A stretch of 11,457 nucleotides of DNA from Nitrospinota bacterium (lineage in GTDB: Bacteria > JADFOP01 > DATKYB01): the NCBI GenBank assembly GCA_035528715.1, contig DATKYB010000055.1:1-11457 (forward strand), in the 5' to 3' direction. The translations under genes and the position numbers were made by a program. The notes below the pieces were generated by a model. It searched no databases. It saw nothing but the letters and a program-made list of their open reading frames with translations, and was not told the origin of the DNA. How positions within the stretch are numbered: the stretch's first letter is position 1; the number at the start of each line of letters is the position of its first letter. Shown piece by piece: positions 1 to 7,050 of this stretch.

Positions 1-1
1 A

Positions 2-319
2 GGTCTGGCCGCTGTGTATTTAAAAGAGAAGCAGAAATGGGGATATATCGACAAGACAGGAAAGATCGTGATTAAACCGGAGTTTTATCGTGTTTGGCCA
101 TTTTCTGATGGACTGGCTGCTGTGTATGTTAAAGAGAAAGAGAAGTGGGGATATATCGACAAGACCGGAAAGGTTGTAATCGAGCCTAAGTTCGATTGGG
201 CATCCAGATTTTCAGAAGGTCTGGCTAGGGTAGGGGTTGGAAAAAAGTTTAGGAATATCAAGTCTTTTAAGTTAGACTTGTCATCTAACTTTCCGAAGAA
301 TGACAGGAATAAAAGTTGA
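2..319 (+). CDS. WG-repeat protein, C-terminal part (5' end outside window)
   Basis: The reading frame is open from base 2, so the true start lies to the left of the window; the GTG at 14 is inside a repeat and is unlikely to be a start. Two full 36-residue (108-bp) units are visible, starting at bases 2 and 110, each with GLAAVY, then KWGYIDKTGK, then a V-I-x-P-x-F strand and an F-S-D/E end. A third unit starts at 218 with GLARVGVGKK but then loses the WGYID core and runs into a lysine/serine-rich tail (FRNIKSF...) to a TGA at 317-319. WG repeats form beta-rich repeat domains, mostly of unknown function. No membrane segment is visible in this part. The abrupt end may be natural or may reflect decay of a longer array. 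Family assignment is firm; function is unknown. Confidence 0.85.
   Translation, partial: GLAAVYLKEKQKWGYIDKTGKIVIKPEFYRVWPFSDGLAAVYVKEKEKWGYIDKTGKVVIEPKFDWASRFSEGLARVGVGKKFRNIKSFKLDLSSNFPKNDRNKS
269..291. repeat. Inverted repeat inside the tail of the WG-repeat gene
   Basis: AAGTTAGA (269-276) and TCTAACTT (284-291) form a perfect 8-bp inverted repeat around a 7-nt loop. It lies exactly where the WG repeats stop being recognisable. No T-run follows, so it is not a standard terminator. A second, A/T-rich pair, AAAAGTT (311-317) and AACTTTT (329-335), overlaps the stop codon and could act as a weak transcript end. Role not known. Confidence 0.4.
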
Positions 320-472
320 CGTAAAAAAAACTTTTAGAAAGTAATATAATTCTACACGCACAATCATTTCGTTTGTAGGTGGATTAAGAGATAAGTTTCG
401 TCTTTCCGTCCGCCCAATAAAAAACTATATAATTTGAAAAAGGAGAATTTTTTTATAAGATATTGAAAAGTT

Positions 473-548
473 TGGTGGAGCAGAGCGGGATCGAACCGCT
501 GACCTCATCCGTGCGAGGGATGCGCTCTCCCAACTGAGCTACTGCCCC
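473..548 (-). tRNA. tRNA-Ala (anticodon CGC), CCA encoded
   Basis: Read on the minus strand from 548 to 473 it folds as a full cloverleaf. The acceptor arm is GGGGCAG/CTGCTCC and contains the G3:U70 wobble pair that is the classic alanine identity element. The D arm is GCTC/GAGC with AGTTGGGA in the loop. The anticodon stem is CATCC/GGATG around loop CTCGCAC, giving anticodon CGC, which reads GCG. The T arm is AGCGG/CCGCT with TTCGATC. Discriminator A and the CCA end (plus-strand TGG at 473-475) are encoded. Total length is 76 nt including CCA. It stands alone, antisense to both flanking genes. I found no second copy of its 3' end nearby that would mark an integrated element. Confidence 0.97.
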
Positions 549-572
549 TTTTGATCTCATTGTTTATTCATT

Positions 573-602
573 ATTTTAAGTCATATTAAAGTTATTTTTC
601 AA
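573..602 (-). promoter_or_regulatory. Candidate promoter for tRNA-Ala
   Basis: On the minus strand, TTGAAA (602-597) and TAAAAT (578-573) are separated by 18 nt, and the tRNA starts about 24 nt beyond the -10 hexamer. Both hexamers match the sigma70 consensus at five of six positions. The whole region is AT-rich, which raises the chance of accidental matches. Confidence 0.45.
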
Positions 603-717
603 TATAAATCTTGATTTTCTATTCTGCACCTTAAATCTTCTTTCATATAATCATTTAAAGTAAACAATTCCTCTCTTTATTCTCGTCTTTTGTTCGTGCA
701 ACTATCCTTAAGTAATA

Positions 718-747
718 TTGACAAAATAGGCTATCTCTGTTAATAAT
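718..747 (+). promoter_or_regulatory. Promoter of the tetrapyrrole operon
   Basis: A perfect -35 TTGACA (718-723) is followed after 18 nt by AATAAT (742-747), a five-of-six -10 match. This predicts a start near 754 and a leader of about 30 nt before the GTG at 784. No other promoter of comparable quality was noticed in the small gaps between the following seven genes, so it probably drives the whole set. Confidence 0.6.
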
Positions 748-750
748 CAA

Positions 751-772
751 AAATTAAACTATTCTTTAATTT
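751..772 (+). promoter_or_regulatory. Inverted repeat touching the ribosome binding site of the first operon gene
   Basis: AAATTAAA (751-758) and TTTAATTT (765-772) are perfect reverse complements around CTATTC. The repeat lies at the predicted transcription start and ends directly against the Shine-Dalgarno sequence. It could be an operator or a weak leader hairpin. The arms contain only A and T, so chance is possible. Confidence 0.3.
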
Positions 773-778
773 AGGGAG
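773..778 (+). promoter_or_regulatory. Ribosome binding site fixing the GTG start at 784
   Basis: AGGGAG lies 5 nt upstream of GTG 784. It supports this GTG, since no in-frame ATG is available before the conserved N-terminal dinucleotide-binding segment. Confidence 0.7.
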
Positions 779-783
779 ATTTT

Positions 784-1434
784 GTGAGCTATTATTATCC
801 TATATATCTCGATATAGAGAAAAGAAAATGCATTGTGGTTGGCGGAGGAGAGGTTGCAGAGAGAAAGGTCAATCTTCTGTTGAAAAAGGGGGCAAATATA
901 ACGATTATCAGCCCAGATCTTACAGATAATCTTCACTCTCTTGCAGAAGAGCATAAAATAACTCATATTAAAGACAAATTTCATGAACGATACTTGGAGA
1001 AGGCTCAGCTCATCATTGGGGCTACAAATGATAACAGGGTTAACAAAGAAGTTTATAATGCAGCAAAAAAGAGGAATATCCTGGTTAATATCGTTGATTC
1101 TCCTAAATATTGCAACTTTATCGTGCCTTCAGTAGTAGAGAGGGGCGATTTGATTATTAGCATTTCTACTAGCGGCAGGAGCCCTGCTCTTTCAAAGAAG
1201 ATCAGAAAAGAACTAGAGCAGAAATATGGAGAAGAGTATTCTCAATTTTTATCGATAATGGGAAGGATAAGAGAAGAATTACTCTTAAAGGTAAAAGACC
1301 AGAAGAAAAGAGAGAAGATATTTGATAGTCTTGTCAATTCAGATATTATTGACCTTATAAAACAGGGAAAAGAAGAAAAGATCAATTCACTGATTGATAA
1401 TTTGATCGAAAAGATTAATCATCAGAAAGAATAG
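784..1434 (+). CDS. Precorrin-2 dehydrogenase / sirohydrochlorin ferrochelatase (SirC/Met8/CysG-N family)
   Basis: This 216-residue cytoplasmic enzyme should oxidise precorrin-2 to sirohydrochlorin with NAD+, and in some family members also inserts iron to give sirohaem. An N-terminal Rossmann fold is visible, with strand CIVVGGGEVAERK (residues 16-28), followed by IISPDLTDNL. The segment NIVDSPKYCNFIVPS (102-116) matches the family's catalytic region; Asp105 is at the position of the key aspartate of CysG (Asp104) and Met8. Next comes ISTSGRSPALSKKIR (127-141), equivalent to the SSGGTSP loop of CysG. A lysine-rich helical tail follows. Length matches stand-alone SirC/Met8 proteins; there is no methyltransferase domain, which is supplied by the CobA half of the fusion gene downstream. 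Whether it also chelates iron cannot be told from sequence. It is the first gene of the operon, starts with GTG, and its stop is 2 nt before the next gene. Confidence 0.93.
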   Translation: MSYYYPIYLDIEKRKCIVVGGGEVAERKVNLLLKKGANITIISPDLTDNLHSLAEEHKITHIKDKFHERYLEKAQLIIGATNDNRVNKEVYNAAKKRNILVNIVDSPKYCNFIVPSVVERGDLIISISTSGRSPALSKKIRKELEQKYGEEYSQFLSIMGRIREELLLKVKDQKKREKIFDSLVNSDIIDLIKQGKEEKINSLIDNLIEKINHQKE

Positions 1435-1436
1435 AT

Positions 1437-2261
1437 ATGTTTTATAATATTAATATCATGCTTTTTATTGTAACCATAATCTTTTATTTTGCTGGAGCCT
1501 TATTATATATCTCTTTTTTCTTATCAAGGAAAGAATCCATATTTAGTATTGCCAGATATATTATCATTTTAAGTTTTATTTTTCATACGGCTACATTATT
1601 AGCCCGATACATAGAATCAGGGTATCTTCCATTAACAAGCCTTTTTGAAGCCATTCTCTTTTTTACATGGTTGATTGTACTTTTATTTGTGATAGTAGAA
1701 AAAAGATATGAATTGCGTGTACTCGGCGTCTTTATTATTCCCTTAACCTTTTTAACACTATCATATGCTCTTATCCTGCCAAAAGATATTAGTCCCTTAA
1801 ACCCCATTTTAAAGAGTGCTTGGCTCGGGATTCATGTAACCCTTATTCTTCTTGGCAATGCTGCGTTTGCCATTGCATTTGGTTTAGGCATAATGTATTT
1901 GCTCCAGGAAAGGCAATTAAAATCGAGAAGACAGGGCCTTTTTTATTATAGGCTCCCCTCCCTTGAAATCCTTGATGATCTGGGCTATAAGGCTTTATCT
2001 TTCGGCTTTCCCTTTCTCACCTTAGGAATTATAACCGGCTCAATCTGGGCGAAGTATGCTTGGGGTTCTTACTGGAACTGGGATCCAAAACTTGTGTGGT
2101 CCTTGATTACATGGCTCATATATGCCGCGCTTTTGCACGGTCGTCTGACCGTTGGCTGGAGGGGACGAAAGGCCGCTTTTATTTCCATCATAGGTTTTTT
2201 GTGTGTGGTTTTCACCTTTGTCGGTGTGAACTTTTTATTAAAAACTGAACATTTGTTTTAA
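1437..2261 (+). CDS. CcsA/ResC-HemX-like cytochrome c assembly family membrane protein
   Basis: This 274-residue polytopic membrane protein has about eight hydrophobic segments (near residues 7-29, 36-57, 66-88, 96-114, 128-155, 186-205, 219-236 and 246-268). The tryptophan-rich WWD-type signature WGSYWNWDPKLVWSLITW lies at 209-226, followed by His234; His133 and His50 lie in membrane segments and are candidate haem ligands. The C-terminal GVNFLL is also typical. The family includes CcsA/ResC, which carry haem for cytochrome c maturation, and Bacillus HemX, which lies beside hemA and affects HemA abundance. Its place between sirC and hemA fits the HemX-like role, but no ResB/Ccs1 partner is in the window, so I do not choose between them. 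The ATG start is 2 nt after the preceding stop and has only a weak AGAAAG upstream; the ATG at codon 8 is an alternative start. Confidence 0.88.
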   Translation: MFYNINIMLFIVTIIFYFAGALLYISFFLSRKESIFSIARYIIILSFIFHTATLLARYIESGYLPLTSLFEAILFFTWLIVLLFVIVEKRYELRVLGVFIIPLTFLTLSYALILPKDISPLNPILKSAWLGIHVTLILLGNAAFAIAFGLGIMYLLQERQLKSRRQGLFYYRLPSLEILDDLGYKALSFGFPFLTLGIITGSIWAKYAWGSYWNWDPKLVWSLITWLIYAALLHGRLTVGWRGRKAAFISIIGFLCVVFTFVGVNFLLKTEHLF

Positions 2262-2268
2262 GAAGTTT

Positions 2269-3537
2269 ATGTCAATTATTGTCGTAGGATTGAATTATAG
2301 AAATACACCTATAGAGATCAGGGAGAAACTCTATTTTTCAGAAAAGAATCTTTCTGAACCCTTAGATGCATTGGGAAACGTTTATGGGATCAAAGAGAGA
2401 GTCATCCTTTCTACATGCAATCGAGTGGAGATCTATGCTAAGGGAGGAGATATATCTCAATCATTCGAAAAGATAAAGAAGTTTTTATCCGATCATCACA
2501 AATTTCCTCTTAAGGATTTAGAAAAGCATCTCTACTGTTATTTCGATAAAGAAGCTATCTGTCATCTTTTCAGGGTTGCTTCTGGACTGGACGCAATGGT
2601 TGTAGGTGAGCCTCAAGTTTTGGGCCAGGTAAAATCAGCATACGCCATAGCAAAGGGATGTAATGCCTGTGGTTTTGTGTTAGGCAACTTTTTTGAAAAG
2701 GCCTTTTCTGTAGCGAAAAAGATAAGAAGTAATACCGGAATTGGAAGCAGTGCGGTATGTGTAAGTTATGCTGCTGTGGAGCTGGCCAAGAAGATTTTTG
2801 AGGATCTAAATGATAAGTCTGTTATGCTGATTGGTGCTGGAGAGATGTCAGAGCAGGCTGCTAGATACCTTGTTTCCAGCGGAACAAAGCTTGTGTTTGT
2901 TACAAACCGGACCTTTTCCAGGGCAAAAAGACTGGCAGAGGAGCTAAATGGAGAGGCCGTACACTTTGAATTTTTTCCAAAGCACCTTATCCTTTCAGAT
3001 ATTATTATCTGCTCCACTGGTGCTCCCCATTATATAATCAAGAAAGAACAGGTTCAGGATGTGCTTAATCAAAGAAGAAATAAGCCCATGTTCTTTATTG
3101 ATATCAGTGTTCCAAGGAATATAGACCCTGAAGTCAATAAATTAAGCAACGTATACCTCTATGATATTGATGACCTAAAGAATGTTGTTGAGGCCAATAT
3201 CAGGGAAAGGGAAAAGGAGGCAGAAAAGGCTGAAGAGATGATTGTGAAGGAGATAAAGAGCTTTCTAGGGTGGCTGGAAAGCCTCGAATCAAAACCGACC
3301 ATTCTTACCTTAAAACAAAAGGCGGAAGAGATTCGCCAGCAGGAGCTAAAAGAGGCGTATTCAAAGCTGGGAAAAATCTCTGAAAAGGAGAAAAAGATAT
3401 TAGATTCCCTGACACAGGCCCTTGTAAATAAGATGCTACACAATCCGATTGTATCTTTAAAGAAAAGAGGAGTTTCGGATAACGGAGAAGAGTATATAAA
3501 GGTTACAAGAAAGCTGTTCAAGCTTGATGATGAATGA
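2269..3537 (+). CDS. hemA: Glutamyl-tRNA reductase
   Basis: This 422-residue cytoplasmic enzyme reduces glutamyl-tRNA(Glu) with NADPH to glutamate-1-semialdehyde, the first committed step of C5 tetrapyrrole synthesis. The catalytic domain holds the nucleophile Cys50 in STCNRVEIYA (48-57), His99, and GLDAMVVGEPQVLGQVK (106-122). The NADPH domain has the glycine-rich GAGEMSEQAARYL (189-201) and IDISVPRNIDPEV (277-289). The helical dimerisation domain covers roughly 305-420. Length is as usual. An unusual CNAC motif (Cys131, Cys134) precedes the GNFFEKAFSVAKKIR helix. The ATG is 7 nt after the previous stop, with only a weak AAGAAG before it, so coupling to the membrane protein upstream is likely. 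The stop overlaps the hemC start (ATGA). Confidence 0.97.
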   Translation: MSIIVVGLNYRNTPIEIREKLYFSEKNLSEPLDALGNVYGIKERVILSTCNRVEIYAKGGDISQSFEKIKKFLSDHHKFPLKDLEKHLYCYFDKEAICHLFRVASGLDAMVVGEPQVLGQVKSAYAIAKGCNACGFVLGNFFEKAFSVAKKIRSNTGIGSSAVCVSYAAVELAKKIFEDLNDKSVMLIGAGEMSEQAARYLVSSGTKLVFVTNRTFSRAKRLAEELNGEAVHFEFFPKHLILSDIIICSTGAPHYIIKKEQVQDVLNQRRNKPMFFIDISVPRNIDPEVNKLSNVYLYDIDDLKNVVEANIREREKEAEKAEEMIVKEIKSFLGWLESLESKPTILTLKQKAEEIRQQELKEAYSKLGKISEKEKKILDSLTQALVNKMLHNPIVSLKKRGVSDNGEEYIKVTRKLFKLDDE

Positions 3538-4490
3538 TGAAAAATCTACGTATAGGTACGCGAGGAAGTAAATTAGCTCTGTGGCAGGCAAACTGGGTCA
3601 AGAGGGAAATCAACAGGTATGATCCAGATATATCCATCTCTCTTGTCAAGATAAAGACAACTGGTGACAAAATTCTTGATTCTCCTCTTGCAAAGATTGG
3701 CGGTAAAGGGCTTTTTGTAAAGGAGATTGAAGAAGCGCTGTTACGAGAGGAGATAGATATAGCAGTTCACAGCATGAAGGACGTTCCTGCAGAGCTTCCA
3801 GAAGGTTTAATTATAGGGGTAGTAACCAAAAGAGAAGACCCAAGGGATGTATTGATATCAAGAAGTGGGGAGTCTCTTTCAGAACTCAAAATAGGGGCAA
3901 AGATTGGTACAACAAGCCTGAGAAGAAAGGCACAGCTTTTAAACCTAAGGCCCGATTTTGAGATATTTCCTTTAAGGGGGAATCTCGATACAAGGATAAG
4001 GAAGATATATACTGAGGGCCTAGATGCCATCATAGTTGCGGCTGCCGGGGTTAAGAGGCTTCTTCTTGATAAAAATATTACAGAGTATATTGAGCCTGAA
4101 GTATCGTTGCCAGCTATTGGTCAAGGAGCATTGGCAATTGAGATAAGAAAGTACGATGTTGAGACAGAGAATATCATTAAGAAGCTAGATCACCTTGAAA
4201 CCAGAATTGCTGTATATTCTGAAAGGGCATTTTCAAAGAGACTGGGAGGAGGATGTCAGACGCCGGTTGCTGCGCATGGGAAAGTAGAGAATAGCAATAT
4301 AATTCTTCATGGTATGATAGCAGATGTGGATGGATCGGAGCTTATAAAAGACAAGATTAGCGGAAACAAAGAAGAATATGAGAAATTGGGGTTAGAATTA
4401 GCAGAGCGTATGTTAAAAAATGGTGGATCAAGGATACTGGAAAAGATTCTTGGCTCTAGTAATAGAGACAAGCCTTCGTCACTATTGTAA
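3534..4490 (+). CDS. hemC: Hydroxymethylbilane synthase (porphobilinogen deaminase)
   Basis: This 318-residue cytoplasmic enzyme joins four porphobilinogen units into hydroxymethylbilane. It shows IGTRGSKLALWQA near the N-terminus, VHSMKDVPAELP (78-89) with the catalytic Asp83, the substrate-binding SLRRKAQL region (128-135), LRGNLDTR (147-154), and LPAIGQGALAIE (192-203). Cys241 in GGGCQTP carries the dipyrromethane cofactor. Length is typical. The start ATG at 3534 overlaps the hemA stop as ATGA, so translation is coupled; a second in-frame ATG follows at 3537 and the first two codons may be alternatives. A 33-nt gap follows before the next gene. Confidence 0.97.
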   Translation: MMKNLRIGTRGSKLALWQANWVKREINRYDPDISISLVKIKTTGDKILDSPLAKIGGKGLFVKEIEEALLREEIDIAVHSMKDVPAELPEGLIIGVVTKREDPRDVLISRSGESLSELKIGAKIGTTSLRRKAQLLNLRPDFEIFPLRGNLDTRIRKIYTEGLDAIIVAAAGVKRLLLDKNITEYIEPEVSLPAIGQGALAIEIRKYDVETENIIKKLDHLETRIAVYSERAFSKRLGGGCQTPVAAHGKVENSNIILHGMIADVDGSELIKDKISGNKEEYEKLGLELAERMLKNGGSRILEKILGSSNRDKPSSLL

Positions 4491-4511
4491 AAAACAATTT
4501 TTGTATGAGAT

Positions 4512-4517
4512 GAGGAG
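4512..4517 (+). promoter_or_regulatory. Ribosome binding site fixing the GTG start at 4524
   Basis: GAGGAG lies 6 nt upstream of GTG 4524, supporting this start ahead of the conserved VFLVGAGPGDPGL sequence. Confidence 0.7.
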
Positions 4518-4523
4518 CAAGGC

Positions 4524-6044
4524 GTGAAGAAGGGAAAGGTTTTTCTTGTTGGTGCAGGCCCTGGTGACCCCGGGCTCTTTTCCTTAAAAGGCTTAGAAGC
4601 TTTAAAGAATGCTGATGTGATTGTCTATGATTATCTGGCCAACCGTTCTCTTTTAAAGTATGCAAAAGAGGACGTTGAGATTATCTATGTTGGTAAAAAA
4701 GGAGGAGACCACACACTTCCCCAATCAAAAATTAATCAACTAATCATAGAAAAGGCCCTTGAGGGGAAGAATGTTGTTAGACTCAAAGGAGGAGATCCTT
4801 TTATCTTTGGAAGGGGAGGGGAAGAGGCGCAGGAGATTATTAGGAAAGGAATCACTTTTGAAATCATACCTGGCATCACATCTGCGATAGCTGTTCCTGC
4901 ATATGCAGGGATTCCACTTACCCATAGAAAATATACACAAACTGTGGCTTTTATAACAGGTCATGAAGACCCTGCTAAAAAAGACTCTGGGATTGAATGG
5001 AAAAAGATAGCCACAGGCATAGGTACACTCGTCTTTTTAATGGGTGTAGGCAATCTCAGAAATATTGTTGATAAGTTGATTGAGAATGGAAGAAGCCCTT
5101 GCACACCTGTAGCAGTAATTCGTTGGGGTACAACACCAAAGCAAAGAACTGTAACAGGTACTTTAGAAAATATTGTTTCTGAGGTGGAAAAGTCTGATTT
5201 AAAACCCCCATCAATCATTGTTGTGGGTGATGTTGTAGGACTTAGAGAAGAGCTTCGTTGGTTTGAGAACAGACCACTCTTTGGAAAGAGGGTTATTGTT
5301 ACAAGATCAAGGGAGCAGGCAAGCAAATTATCACGGCTTCTTGAAGAATACGGTGCTGAGGTAATTGAATTTCCAACAATAAAAATTGTGCCCCCAAAGA
5401 GCTTTGATGAGCTCGACAATGCTATTGATAATATCTCAAGATATAACTGGGTTATTTTTACTAGTGTAAATGGTGTTAAATACTTTCTTGAAAGACTAGG
5501 TGTAAAGAATAAGGATATTAGAGAACTGAAAGGGATCAAGATTGCTACGATTGGTCCTGCTACTGCTGGTGAGCTTAAAAGGCTTGGTATTATCGTGGAT
5601 CTGATACCTGATGAGTATAGGGCAGAGGCTCTCGTAAGCTTCTTCGAGAAGGGAGGCGCAAGTGGCTTAAAAATTCTGATCCCAAGAGCCAGGTTTGCAA
5701 GGGAGATACTTCCTGATAAACTAAGAGAGATAGGAGCAGAAGTAGATGTGGTTCCAGCCTATGAGACTGTTAAGCCTGAAGAAAATGTTGAAAAGATTGT
5801 GAAATTACTAAAGGATGAAAACATAGATCTGATCACCTTTACAAGCTCATCAACGGTCATCAATTTTGTTAATTTCTTTAAGAAAGAAGAGATAAAGGAG
5901 CTTTTAAAGGGTGTGAAGATAGCCAGCATCGGTCCTATAACAGCAAAAAAGGCAGAGGAGTTTTCACTTACTTCTCATATTATTCCAGAAAAATTTACCA
6001 TTGAATCACTTGTTGAATCTATTGTAGAATACTTTCAAGATTAG
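4524..6044 (+). CDS. Fused uroporphyrinogen III methyltransferase / uroporphyrinogen III synthase (CobA-HemD)
   Basis: This 506-residue two-domain protein makes uroporphyrinogen III and converts it to precorrin-2. Residues about 4-245 are the SAM-dependent methyltransferase: VGAGPGDPGLFSLKG (9-23), YVGKKGGDHTLPQ (55-67), VRLKGGDPFIFGRGGEE (85-101), AGIPLTHR (128-135) and VIRWGTTPKQRTVTGTL (198-214). Residues about 250-500 are the HemD cyclase: RPLFGKRVIVTRSREQ, VIFTSVNGVKYF, IATIGPATA, VPAYETV and ITFTSSSTVINF. HemD sequences are weakly conserved, but the order of these blocks is typical. The fusion is known from several anaerobes and channels uroporphyrinogen III towards sirohaem or cobalamin. 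No stand-alone hemD is present in the window. Base composition matches the neighbours. The stop lies 25 nt before hemB. Confidence 0.95.
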   Translation: MKKGKVFLVGAGPGDPGLFSLKGLEALKNADVIVYDYLANRSLLKYAKEDVEIIYVGKKGGDHTLPQSKINQLIIEKALEGKNVVRLKGGDPFIFGRGGEEAQEIIRKGITFEIIPGITSAIAVPAYAGIPLTHRKYTQTVAFITGHEDPAKKDSGIEWKKIATGIGTLVFLMGVGNLRNIVDKLIENGRSPCTPVAVIRWGTTPKQRTVTGTLENIVSEVEKSDLKPPSIIVVGDVVGLREELRWFENRPLFGKRVIVTRSREQASKLSRLLEEYGAEVIEFPTIKIVPPKSFDELDNAIDNISRYNWVIFTSVNGVKYFLERLGVKNKDIRELKGIKIATIGPATAGELKRLGIIVDLIPDEYRAEALVSFFEKGGASGLKILIPRARFAREILPDKLREIGAEVDVVPAYETVKPEENVEKIVKLLKDENIDLITFTSSSTVINFVNFFKKEEIKELLKGVKIASIGPITAKKAEEFSLTSHIIPEKFTIESLVESIVEYFQD

Positions 6045-6058
6045 ATAAATCCTTTAAT

Positions 6059-6063
6059 GGAGG
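6059..6063 (+). promoter_or_regulatory. hemB: Ribosome binding site fixing the GTG start of hemB
   Basis: GGAGG (6059-6063) lies 6 nt before GTG 6070. The ATG at 6057 is out of frame, so the GTG is the better start, giving the expected N-terminus [12 protein letters not shown]. Confidence 0.7.
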
Positions 6064-6069
6064 ATAGGA

Positions 6070-7050
6070 GTGTATTTTCCAAAATATAGGCCAAGGAGAT
6101 TGAGAAAGAGAGAAGAATTAAGAGGGATGATTAGAGAGACTTCCCTTTCAGTAAAAGATCTAATCTATCCCATGTTTGTCATACATGGAAAGGGAATAAA
6201 AAGAGAAATAAGTTCGATGCCAGGTATTTACCAGATGTCGACTGAACATCTTTTAAAGGAAGTTAAAGAAATCTACAAATTGGGGATAAGAGGAATTATT
6301 CTCTTTGGTATACCAGAGAAAAAGGATGCAATTGCATCTGAGGCATATAATGATGACGGAGTAGTGCAAAATGCCATAAGATCTATAAGAAAAGATGTGC
6401 CAGATATGGTTGTGATTACAGATGTCTGTCTTTGCGAATATACAGACCATGGGCATTGTGGCATTGTTCAGGATGGAGTTATCTTGAATGATCCTACTCT
6501 GGAGCTTTTGGCAAAGACGGCTCTGTCCCATGCAAAGGCAGGAGTTGATATAGTTGCCCCTTCAGATATGATGGATGGAAGGGTGGCAGCTATACGGAAA
6601 GTATTGGACAATAATCAATATCAGGATATACCGATACTTTCCTATGCAGTTAAGTATGCCTCAGGGTTTTATGGACCTTTTAGAGAGGCTGCTGAATCAG
6701 CACCAAAGTTTGGGAATAGAAAGTCATATCAAATGGACCCGGCAAACTCTCTTGAGGCTGTCCGCGAGGCACGTCTCGATATTGAAGAGGGGGCTGACAT
6801 CATTATGGTAAAGCCGGCACTAGCCTATCTAGATATTATCTGTCGTTTAAAAAAGGAGTTTGACCTTCCTGTTGCTGCATATAATGTGAGCGGCGAGTAT
6901 TCTATGATTAAGGCGGCTTCGCAAAAAGGGTGGCTTGATGAAGAAAGAATTATGATAGAGGTTCTTTTGAGCATTAAAAGAGCTGGTGCAGATATGATCC
7001 TGACCTATTTTGCCAAAGATGTGGCTAAACTATTGGGAGAAAAGGAATGA
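6070..7050 (+). CDS. hemB: Delta-aminolevulinic acid dehydratase (porphobilinogen synthase)
   Basis: This 326-residue cytoplasmic TIM-barrel enzyme condenses two aminolevulinate molecules to porphobilinogen. The active-site zinc cluster is intact as [14 protein letters not shown] (118-131), with Cys120, Cys122 and Cys130, so this is a zinc-type rather than a magnesium-only enzyme. The two Schiff-base lysines are Lys195 in [15 protein letters not shown] and Lys248 in [22 protein letters not shown] (162-172) and [12 protein letters not shown] (215-226) are also present. Length and domain order are those of the family. It begins with GTG behind a strong Shine-Dalgarno sequence, and its stop overlaps the start of the PfkB-family kinase by ATGA. 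Confidence 0.97.
   Translation: MYFPKYRPRRLRKREELRGMIRETSLSVKDLIYPMFVIHGKGIKREISSMPGIYQMSTEHLLKEVKEIYKLGIRGIILFGIPEKKDAIASEAYNDDGVVQNAIRSIRKDVPDMVVITDVCLCEYTDHGHCGIVQDGVILNDPTLELLAKTALSHAKAGVDIVAPSDMMDGRVAAIRKVLDNNQYQDIPILSYAVKYASGFYGPFREAAESAPKFGNRKSYQMDPANSLEAVREARLDIEEGADIIMVKPALAYLDIICRLKKEFDLPVAAYNVSGEYSMIKAASQKGWLDEERIMIEVLLSIKRAGADMILTYFAKDVAKLLGEKE

Noticed and set aside
316-350. Possible promoter TTGACG with TATAAT right after the WG-repeat gene
   Set aside because: The hexamers are about 23 nt apart, too far for a sigma70 promoter, and no plus-strand gene follows before the antisense tRNA.
320-560. Possible integrative-element attachment site at the tRNA-Ala 3' end
   Set aside because: No repeat of the tRNA 3' end, integrase or mobility gene is visible in the window.
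766-984. A minus-strand open frame crossing the operon leader and the start of the sirC-type gene
   Set aside because: It overlaps the promoter leader and a conserved Rossmann segment, and its translation has no recognisable domain.
3159-3521. A minus-strand open frame opposite the C-terminal part of hemA
   Set aside because: Its Phe/Ser-rich translation is the antisense shadow of the Lys/Glu-rich dimerisation helix of HemA; no family resemblance.
4961-5539. A long minus-strand open frame (about 190 codons) inside cobA-hemD
   Set aside because: It is antisense to strong CobA/HemD motifs, has a serine-rich composition expected from the reverse of Glu/Lys/Arg-rich codons, and shows no recognisable domain or Shine-Dalgarno sequence.
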